In this document: one piece after another, positions 23,631 through 29,603 of the stretch
Position numbering within the stretch: the first letter of the stretch is position 1
Layout of the letters: every line of letters starts with the position of its first letter
Notes under the pieces: generated by a model
Seen by the model: only the letters and a program-made list of their open reading frames with translations
Told to the model about the DNA's origin: nothing
Database searches by the model: none
NCBI GenBank assembly: GCA_023404955.1
Contig: JAEXZY010000018.1
Coordinates: 1 to 29,603 of the forward strand
DNA: 29,603 bases
Source of the DNA: Actinomycetes bacterium
Lineage (GTDB): Bacteria; Actinomycetota; Actinomycetes; Mycobacteriales; Mycobacteriaceae
Reading direction: 5' to 3'
Position numbers and translations under genes: made by a program

Positions 23631-24710
23631 TCAGACCAGACCGAGCTTGGCCACGACGGCGACCGGATCGACGGGAACCGGGATCACGGCGGGCATTCCC
23701 TTGAGCGCCGTGTCCGGATCCTTGAGGCCGTTACCGGTGACGGTGCAGACCACCGTCGAACCCTTGGCCACCCAGCCGTCTTCGATGGACTTCAGCAGGC
23801 CGGCGATGCTGGCGGCCGATGCGGGCTCGACGAAGACACCCTCGGTGCGCGCCACCAGGTGGTAGGCCGCGAGAATCTCCTCGTCGGTGGCGGCGAGGAA
23901 CTTGCCCTCGGACTGCTGCTGGGCCTCGACCGCCTGAGTCCAGGACGCCGGGGAACCGATACGGATCGCGGTGGCGATGGTTTCGGGGTCACTGACGGGC
24001 TCGCCGGACACGAGCGGCGCCGCACCGGCGGCCTGCGTGCCGAGCATCTTCGGCAGCCGGGCGGCCAGGCCGTCGCGATGGTATTCGGTGTAGCCCTTCC
24101 AGTACGCGGTGATGTTGCCCGCGTTACCAACCGGAAGCGCATGCACGTCGGGTGCGTCGCCGAGCGCGTCGACGATCTCGAACGCCGCGGTCTTCTGCCC
24201 CTCGATGCGGAACGGGTTGACCGAGTTTACCAGCGACACCGTCGGGAAGTCTGAGGTCAGCTTGCGCGCCAGCTCGAGGCAGTCGTCGAAATTGCCGTCG
24301 ATCTGAATGATCTTGGCGCCGTGCATGACTGCCTGGGCGAGTTTGCCCATCGCGATCTTGCCCTGCGGCACGAGCACCGCGCAGGTGATGCCGGCCCGCG
24401 CGGCGTAGGCGGCGGCCGAGGCCGAGGTGTTGCCGGTCGACGCGCACAGCACCGCCTGCTGGCCGCGCGCGACCGCCTCGGTCACGGCCATCGTCATCCC
24501 GCGGTCCTTGAACGAGCCGGTGGGGTTCAGGCCCTCCACCTTCAGATGCACGGTGCACCCGGTGTAGTCGGACAGGCGCGGGGCGGGCAGCAGCGGAGTA
24601 CCGCCCTCCCGCAACGTGATGGGCGTCCACGAGTCGTCGATGGGCAGCCGGTCCCGGTAGGCCTCGATCAGTCCGGGCCAGGGCTGGTGTACGGCGCGGG
24701 TGGTGTTCAC
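23631..24710 (-). CDS. thrC: Threonine synthase
   Basis: PLP enzyme that converts O-phospho-L-homoserine to threonine. The 359-aa product has the PLP lysine K68 in NPTGSFKDRGM, the substrate motif CASTGNTSASAA and the phosphate-binding loop VGNAGN. Its length matches the short class of threonine synthase (M. tuberculosis ThrC is 360 aa). The GTG start overlaps the hom stop (GTGA), so the two are probably translationally coupled. Confidence 0.97.
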   Translation of the reverse strand: MNTTRAVHQPWPGLIEAYRDRLPIDDSWTPITLREGGTPLLPAPRLSDYTGCTVHLKVEGLNPTGSFKDRGMTMAVTEAVARGQQAVLCASTGNTSASAAAYAARAGITCAVLVPQGKIAMGKLAQAVMHGAKIIQIDGNFDDCLELARKLTSDFPTVSLVNSVNPFRIEGQKTAAFEIVDALGDAPDVHALPVGNAGNITAYWKGYTEYHRDGLAARLPKMLGTQAAGAAPLVSGEPVSDPETIATAIRIGSPASWTQAVEAQQQSEGKFLAATDEEILAAYHLVARTEGVFVEPASAASIAGLLKSIEDGWVAKGSTVVCTVTGNGLKDPDTALKGMPAVIPVPVDPVAVVAKLGLV

Positions 24711-26023
24711 TCTGCAGTCCCTTCCATCCGCAGCACGCTGTTGATGCTGGACACGACCTCCAGATCAGCCAGTGCGGCAACGGTTTCCGATAGTGCGGCG
24801 TCGGTCGCCCGGTGGGTGACAACGACGATGCGGGCGCCACAGCGCGTTCCGCCCTCGTCGACCATGCCTTCCTGACGCACCTCGGCGATGCTGACCTCTC
24901 GCTTCGAGAACTCGGCGGCGACGGCCGACAGCACGCCGGGGCGGTCGGTGACGTTCATGTTGACGTAGTAGCGCGTCGCGATGTCGCCGATCGGCGCCAC
25001 CGGCAGCTTGGCGTACTTGGACTCTCGGGGCCCTCGGCCGCCCTGCACGCGGTTACGAGCGGCCATCACCACATCACCCAGCACGGCCGACGCGGTGGGA
25101 GCACCGCCGGCACCCTGCCCGTAGAACATCAACCGGCCGGCCGCCTCGGCTTCCACGACCACCGCGTTGAAGGCCCCGTTGACCGACGCCAGCGGATGGG
25201 TCAGCGGCACGAGAGCGGGATAGACCCGGGCCGAAACCCGCTGCTGTCCATCGTCATCGGTGAGACGTTCGCAGATCGCGAGCAGCTTGATCGTGCAGCC
25301 GAGCGCGCGTGCCGAAGCGAAGTCGGCGGCGCTGACCTTCGTGATGCCCTCGCGGTACACGTCGTCCGCGGTGACCCGGGTGTGAAACGCGATCGAGGCC
25401 AGGATCGCCGCCTTGGCGGCGGCGTCGTATCCCTCGACGTCGGCAGTCGGGTCGGCTTCGGCGTAGCCGAGCGCGCTGGCATCGGCGAGCGCGCTGCTGT
25501 AATCGGCGCCCGTGCTGTCCATCGCGGACAGGATGTAGTTCGTGGTGCCGTTGACGATGCCGGCTACCCGCAGGACCGTGTCCCCGGCCAGCGACTGGGT
25601 CAGCGGCCGGATCACCGGGATCGCGCCGGCCACCGCCGCCTCGAAATACAGGTCCACGTGGGCGTTCTCGGCGGCCTGCGCGAGCTCGCCGGCCGAAACA
25701 GCCATCAGCGCCTTGTTGGCGGTGACGACCGACTTACCCTGTTCCAGCGCCGTCAGGATGGCCTTGCGCGCGGGCTCCACCGGACCCATGAGTTCGACGA
25801 CGATGTCGATGTCGTCGCGTGCGACGAGCCCGTCGACGTCGTCGGTGAGCAGGTCCATCGGCACCCCGCGGTCGTCGGCGACGCGGCGCACGCCGATGCC
25901 CCGGACCTCCAACGGTGCGCCGATGCGCGCGGTCAGGTCGGCCGCGCTGCGCTCGATGATGCGCACCACCTCGCTGCCGACGTTTCCATGGCCCAGGACG
26001 GCCACTCCGATCGCGTCACTCAC
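24707..26023 (-). CDS. hom: Homoserine dehydrogenase
   Basis: Reduces aspartate-4-semialdehyde to homoserine with NAD(P)H, the branch point to threonine, methionine and isoleucine. The 438-aa product has the Rossmann motif GHGNVG (11-16), the ANKALMA and GIVNGTTNYIL catalytic-domain motifs, and a C-terminal ACT domain from about residue 352 (NVTDRPGVLSAVA). The ACT domain is expected to give threonine feedback inhibition. The GTG start is 4 bp after the lysA stop. M. tuberculosis annotation names it thrA. Confidence 0.97.
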   Translation of the reverse strand: MSDAIGVAVLGHGNVGSEVVRIIERSAADLTARIGAPLEVRGIGVRRVADDRGVPMDLLTDDVDGLVARDDIDIVVELMGPVEPARKAILTALEQGKSVVTANKALMAVSAGELAQAAENAHVDLYFEAAVAGAIPVIRPLTQSLAGDTVLRVAGIVNGTTNYILSAMDSTGADYSSALADASALGYAEADPTADVEGYDAAAKAAILASIAFHTRVTADDVYREGITKVSAADFASARALGCTIKLLAICERLTDDDGQQRVSARVYPALVPLTHPLASVNGAFNAVVVEAEAAGRLMFYGQGAGGAPTASAVLGDVVMAARNRVQGGRGPRESKYAKLPVAPIGDIATRYYVNMNVTDRPGVLSAVAAEFSKREVSIAEVRQEGMVDEGGTRCGARIVVVTHRATDAALSETVAALADLEVVSSINSVLRMEGTAE

Positions 26024-26027
26024 CGCG

Positions 26028-27446
26028 TTACCTCACTTCCAGACTCAACAAGTCATCGACCGTTTCCCGGCGCAGGATCAGGCGGGTCTGCCCGTCGCGC
26101 ACGGCCACCACGGCCGGCCGGCCGATCAGGTTGTATCGGCTCGACATCGAATAGCAGTATGCGCCGGTGGCGGCCACCCCGAGCAGGTCACCCGGGTTGA
26201 CGTCGCCGGGCAGCCACGCATCGCGCACCACGATGTCGCCGCTTTCACAGTGTTTACCCACCACACGAGACAGCACCGGGGCCTCATCGGTGGTGCGCGA
26301 GAGCAGCCGGACGTCGTATTCGGCGCCGTAGAGCGAGGTCCGGATGTTGTCGCTCATCCCGCCGTCGACGCTCACGTAGCGGCGCTGCCGGTCGGCCGTG
26401 ATGGCGACGTCCTTGACGGTGCCGACCTCGTAGACCGTGATGGTGCCCGGGCCCGCGATCGCCCGCCCCGGCTCGACGACGAGCCGCGGCGCGGGCAGCC
26501 CGACGGCCGCCGATTCGTTCTCGACGATCGCGCCGATCTTGGCGGCGAGATCCTCCATCGGCGGCGGATCGTCGGACGGCAGGTAGGAGATACCGAGACC
26601 GCCGCCGAGGTCGACGATCGACATCTGCGCGGTCTTCTCGACACCGAACTCGGCGACCACGTCGCGCAGCAGGCCGATCACCCGGTGTGCGGCGAGCTCG
26701 AACCCGGCGACGTCGAAGATCTGCGAGCCGATGTGACTGTGCAGCCCGGTCAAGCGGAGGTGATCGGTCTCGAACACTCGCCGCACCGCGGCCATCGCGG
26801 CGCCGCTGGCCAGCGACAGACCGAACTTCTGGTCCTCGTGGGCGGTGGAGATGAACTCGTGGGTGTGCGCCTCGACACCGACCGTGACCCGGATCAGCAC
26901 GTCCTGCACCACACCGGCGGCACCGGCGATGGCGTCCAGGCGCTCGATCTCGGTCATCGAATCGACGACGACGTGTTCGATCCCGGCCTGCACCGCCGCT
27001 GTCAGCTCCGCAACTGATTTGTTGTTGCCATGCAGCGCAATGCGATTGGCGGGAAAACCAGCATGCAGCGCGACCGCGAGCTCGCCGCCGCTGGCGACGT
27101 CGAGCGACAGGCCTTCCTCGTCTACCCAGCGCGCGATCTCCGTGCACAGGAACGCCTTGGCCGCATAGCGGACATGATCGCCGCCACCGAACGCCGCCGC
27201 GATCTCCCGGCAGCGAGAGCGGAAGTCGTCCTCGTCGACGACGAACACCGGCGTGCCGTACTCGGCGGCGATGTCCGCGACGGACACCCCACCAATCGTC
27301 AGGACACCGGACCCGTCCCGAACCGCGTTGCGCGGCCACACATTCGGCGCCAACGCGGCGACATCCGCTGCGGTCTGAGGCCGGGCCGGGGCGCCGGCAT
27401 GGTGAATCTCTTCAGCGTGTCGGGGCCCGGCCGGGTGGGCGATCAC
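26028..27446 (-). CDS. lysA: Diaminopimelate decarboxylase
   Basis: PLP enzyme that decarboxylates meso-diaminopimelate to lysine, the last step of lysine synthesis; it thus also affects the pool of diaminopimelate for the cell wall. The 472-aa product has the PLP lysine K97 in RYAAKAFLC, the HSHIGSQI motif, GGGLG, EPGR and the active-site CESGD. The frame is open to 27515, but the GTG at 27446 overlaps the argS stop (GTGA) and gives an N-terminus (IAHPAGPRHAEE) like that recalled for other fast growers, about 25 residues longer than in M. tuberculosis. Confidence 0.95.
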   Translation of the reverse strand: MIAHPAGPRHAEEIHHAGAPARPQTAADVAALAPNVWPRNAVRDGSGVLTIGGVSVADIAAEYGTPVFVVDEDDFRSRCREIAAAFGGGDHVRYAAKAFLCTEIARWVDEEGLSLDVASGGELAVALHAGFPANRIALHGNNKSVAELTAAVQAGIEHVVVDSMTEIERLDAIAGAAGVVQDVLIRVTVGVEAHTHEFISTAHEDQKFGLSLASGAAMAAVRRVFETDHLRLTGLHSHIGSQIFDVAGFELAAHRVIGLLRDVVAEFGVEKTAQMSIVDLGGGLGISYLPSDDPPPMEDLAAKIGAIVENESAAVGLPAPRLVVEPGRAIAGPGTITVYEVGTVKDVAITADRQRRYVSVDGGMSDNIRTSLYGAEYDVRLLSRTTDEAPVLSRVVGKHCESGDIVVRDAWLPGDVNPGDLLGVAATGAYCYSMSSRYNLIGRPAVVAVRDGQTRLILRRETVDDLLSLEVR

Positions 27447-29095
27447 ATCCGCTCCGGCGCAGTGACGCCGAGGATGGCCAGACCGTTGGCGATCACCTGG
27501 CGGGTGGCATCGCACAGGGCCAGGCGCGCGGCATGCAGATCGCCGGGCTCTTCGTCGCCCTGGGGCAGGACCCGGCAGGAGTCGTAGAAGCGGTGGTAGT
27601 CGCCCGCGAGGTCCTCGAGATAGCGCGACACACGGTGCGGTTCACGCAGTGCCGCTGCGGTGGCGAGCACCCGGGAAAACTCGCCGATGTTGCGGATCAG
27701 CGTGCCCTCTTTGTCGTGGGTCAGCAGATCGAGGTGTGCGGTGTCGGGCGCGATGCCGAGGTCGGCGGCGTTGCGGGCCAGCGCAGACAGCCGCGCGTGC
27801 GCGTATTGCACGTAATAGACCGGGTTTTCGGCCGACGCCGAGGACCACAGCGCGAGGTCGATGTCGATCGGGGTGTCGACCGAGCTGCGGATCAGCGCAT
27901 AGCGTGCGGCGTCCACGCCGATCGCCTCGACGAGGTCGTCGAGCGTGATCACGGTGCCGGCGCGCTTGCTCATCCGCACGGGCTGGCCGTCGCGGACGAG
28001 GTTCACCATCTGGCCGATGAGCACCTCGACGGTGTCGGGATCGTCGCCCAGAGCGGCCGCAGCGGCTTTCAGGCGCGCGATGTAGCCGTGATGGTCGGCG
28101 CCGAGCATGTAGATGCACAGATCAAAGCCGCGCTGGCGCTTGTCGAGGAAGTAGGCGAGGTCAGCGGCGATGTAGGCGGGGTTGCCGTCGCTCTTGATGA
28201 CGACGCGGTCCTTGTCATCGCCGTAGTCGGTGGTGCGCAGCCAGGTGGCACCGTCCTTCTCGTAGATGGCGCCGGTCTCGCGCAGCTTGGCGATGGCCTG
28301 GTCGACGCGGCCCGACGTGTGCATCGAGTCTTCGTGGGTGTAGATGTCGAAGTCGGTGCCGAACTCGTGCAGCGAGGCCTTGATGTGGTCGAACATCAGG
28401 TTGACCCCGATGGCGCGGAACGTCTCGCGCATCTGCTCGTCGGGCAGGCTCAGCGCGTCGGGTTCCTTGCTGAGCACCTGCGCGGCGATGTCGCCGATGT
28501 AGGAGCCGGCGTAGCCGTCCTCGGGGGTCGGGTCGCCCTTCGCGGCGGCGATCAGCGAGTTGGTGAACCGGTCGATCTGGGCACCGTGGTCGTTGAAGTA
28601 GTACTCGCGGACCACCTCGGCGCCCTGGGTGGTCAGTAGCCGGCCAAGTGCGTCACCGACGGCGGCCCAGCGGGTGCCGCCGATGTGGATGGGGCCGGTG
28701 GGGTTGGCCGAGACGAACTCGAGGTTGACCCTGCGGCCCGCCAGCTGCGCCGAGGTGCCGAAGCCCGCGCCCGCGGCGATGACGTCCCCGACCAGCACGT
28801 TCTGCGCGGCTGCCTCGATGCGCAGGTTGACGAACCCGGGCCCGGCGACGTCGGCGGCGGCGATGCCGGGCTGCTCGACGAGCGCGGTGGCCAGCCAACC
28901 GGCCAGCTCGCGGGGGTTGGCGCCGACCTTCTTGCCGAGCTGCAGGGCCAGGTTGGTGGCGTAGTCGCCGTGCTCGGGATTGCGGGGGCGTTCCACGGTG
29001 ACGGTGGCCGGCAGTGCAGAGGTGTCGAGGCCGTGCGCATCGAGCACCGCGGCGGCGGTGCTCCGGAGCAGTTCGGCCAGATCGGCGGGGGTCAC
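27443..29095 (-). CDS. argS: Arginyl-tRNA synthetase
   Basis: Class I enzyme that charges tRNA-Arg. The 550-aa product has the N-terminal tRNA D-loop-binding domain (RPRNPEHGDYATNLA), the HIGH-type motif HIGG (137-140, in NPTGPIHIGG), a KMSKS-type RMSKR (374-378), and the C-terminal DALR anticodon-binding domain ending LAILGVTAPERM. The GTG start at 29095 has no Shine-Dalgarno sequence; TAGGAT ends 8 nt upstream and may be a -10 giving a very short leader. It is the first gene of the argS-lysA-hom-thrC-thrB series and is divergent from a tRNA-Arg gene. Confidence 0.96.
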   Translation of the reverse strand: MTPADLAELLRSTAAAVLDAHGLDTSALPATVTVERPRNPEHGDYATNLALQLGKKVGANPRELAGWLATALVEQPGIAAADVAGPGFVNLRIEAAAQNVLVGDVIAAGAGFGTSAQLAGRRVNLEFVSANPTGPIHIGGTRWAAVGDALGRLLTTQGAEVVREYYFNDHGAQIDRFTNSLIAAAKGDPTPEDGYAGSYIGDIAAQVLSKEPDALSLPDEQMRETFRAIGVNLMFDHIKASLHEFGTDFDIYTHEDSMHTSGRVDQAIAKLRETGAIYEKDGATWLRTTDYGDDKDRVVIKSDGNPAYIAADLAYFLDKRQRGFDLCIYMLGADHHGYIARLKAAAAALGDDPDTVEVLIGQMVNLVRDGQPVRMSKRAGTVITLDDLVEAIGVDAARYALIRSSVDTPIDIDLALWSSASAENPVYYVQYAHARLSALARNAADLGIAPDTAHLDLLTHDKEGTLIRNIGEFSRVLATAAALREPHRVSRYLEDLAGDYHRFYDSCRVLPQGDEEPGDLHAARLALCDATRQVIANGLAILGVTAPERM

Positions 29096-29157
29096 GAGGG
29101 ACCATCCTATGGTCTGGGGCCCTTCTGCCCCGAATCCGTTTCCTCACGCCGATGCGC

Positions 29158-29163
29158 TACGCT
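29158..29163 (+). promoter_or_regulatory. possible -10 box of the tRNA-Arg promoter
   Basis: TACGCT lies 34 bp upstream of the mature tRNA 5' end and fits TANNNT. The -35 position (TCCGTT, 29135-29140) is poor. It is the only reasonable candidate in the 102-bp gap between argS and the tRNA gene. Confidence 0.35.
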
Positions 29164-29197
29164 AGGCCACGCCCGATTCGGCGCAGTGTCATCATGC

Positions 29198-29270
29198 GCC
29201 CCCGTAGCTCAGGGGATAGAGCGTCTGCCTCCGGAGCAGAAGGCCGCAGGTTCGATTCCTGCCGGGGGCA
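29198..29270 (+). tRNA. argV: tRNA-Arg, anticodon CCG
   Basis: A 73-nt cloverleaf. The acceptor stem is GCCCCCG / CGGGGGC with discriminator A. The D arm contains AGCTCAGGGGATAGAGC. The anticodon stem TCTGC / GCAGA closes the loop CTCCGGA, so the anticodon is CCG and reads CGG. The T arm is GCAGG-TTCGATT-CCTGC. CCA is not encoded. Its place next to argS matches argV in M. tuberculosis. Confidence 0.97.
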
Positions 29271-29282
29271 CACAATCTGAAC

Positions 29283-29296
29283 TGCGATGATTCGCA
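29283..29296. terminator. small hairpin after tRNA-Arg
   Basis: TGCGA-TGAT-TCGCA is a perfect 5-bp inverted repeat 12 bp after the tRNA 3' end, followed by TTCGG rather than a T-tract. It could help end the tRNA transcript or the convergent cyclotransferase transcript, which stops at 29327. Weak call. Confidence 0.3.
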
Positions 29297-29326
29297 TTCG
29301 GACGGCTCCGGCCGACTCTTCGGGGA

Positions 29327-29603
29327 CTAGCCCAATCGCACGCGGTAGCTCTGCGGCCACTCCTTGCCGCTGATCAGGAACTCCGACCCGGTGATGTGCG
29401 CGATACCGCTGACCACCTGGCGCAGCCGGTCGCGGTCGACAGCGGACCACAGACCGGAGACATCGGCGACCAGATCGACCGCGCCGGTGCCCGGGTCGAT
29501 CCGGACGAAGGTGTCGTCGGGCCACGCTGCCGCCCAGACCCGGCCGCCGACGCATTCCAGTTCGTTCAGACCGTTGACGGGCTGACCGTCGCGGGTGACG
29601 CGG
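29327..29603 (-). CDS. Glutamine cyclotransferase (glutaminyl-peptide cyclotransferase), C-terminal part
   Basis: A partial gene: the 5' part lies beyond the right end of the window. I translated the minus strand by hand; about 91 codons end with TAG at 29327-29329. The product contains NGLNELECVGGRVWAAAWPDD, read here as NGLNELEC then VWAAAWPDD, followed by RIDPGTGAVDL and ending ISGKEWPQSYRVRLG. The LNELE, VW..W..D.I.RIDP.TG and final TGK.WP...R.R elements are hallmarks of the beta-propeller glutamine cyclotransferase family, which forms N-terminal pyroglutamate. Members are often secreted or lipoproteins; that cannot be judged here because the N-terminus is missing. Confidence 0.8.
   Translation of the reverse strand, partial: RVTRDGQPVNGLNELECVGGRVWAAAWPDDTFVRIDPGTGAVDLVADVSGLWSAVDRDRLRQVVSGIAHITGSEFLISGKEWPQSYRVRLG

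Noticed and set aside
29157..29555. Minus-strand open frame of 132 codons across the tRNA gene
   Set aside because: It runs through the tRNA-Arg gene and is in a different frame from the glutamine cyclotransferase reading, which has family motifs.

Overview
The window is a chromosomal segment of a mycobacterium, most likely a fast-growing Mycolicibacterium-type species. It has high GC with many GTG starts, a 16S rRNA 5' end of mycobacterial type, a fused b-delta ATP synthase subunit, a gamma subunit with a mycobacterial insertion, and a MurA with Asp in place of the catalytic Cys. From memory, the gene order is that of M. tuberculosis Rv1292 to Rv1315 (argS-lysA-thrA-thrC-thrB-rho-rpmE-prfA-hemK-Sua5-rfe-Rv1303-atpBEFHAGDC-Rv1312-Rv1314c-murA-rrs), read here from right to left because most genes lie on the minus strand.

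Layout. Positions 1-440 hold the 5' end of a 16S rRNA gene (minus strand), its AT-rich leader and a strong promoter. murA (minus) and a PduO-type cobalamin adenosyltransferase (plus) diverge from a 77-bp gap, and both appear to be leaderless. From 10821 down to 2345 runs the ATP synthase operon atpI-atpB-atpE-atpF-atpFH(b-delta)-atpA-atpG-atpD-atpC, followed by a DUF2550 membrane protein. From 14895 down to 11084 lie prfA-prmC-Sua5/TsaC-wecA, which cover release factor 1, its methylase, a tRNA t6A enzyme and the first lipid-linked step of arabinogalactan synthesis. rpmE sits upstream of prfA with its own extended -10 promoter and terminator.

The stretch 15424-20384, between rpmE and rho, is an insertion relative to M. 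tuberculosis. It holds three tandem divergent pairs, each made of one enzyme and one regulator: acyl-CoA synthetase / TetR, mycothiol-dependent (MDMPI/DinB-like) protein / MarR, and MarR / MDR-type quinone oxidoreductase. The intergenic gaps contain clear dyads or repeats that look like operators, two of them overlapping recognisable promoters. This is the most accessory-looking part of the window and the best candidate for little-studied biology. I see no wholly new system, mobile element, CRISPR array or phage gene.

From 20390 rightwards come rho, with a very Asn/Arg/Asp/Gln-rich N-terminal insertion and a 220-nt leader, and a tightly packed minus-strand operon argS-lysA-hom-thrC-thrB with GTGA stop-start overlaps. 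A tRNA-Arg(CCG) gene follows on the plus strand, divergent from argS. The window ends inside a minus-strand glutamine cyclotransferase gene.
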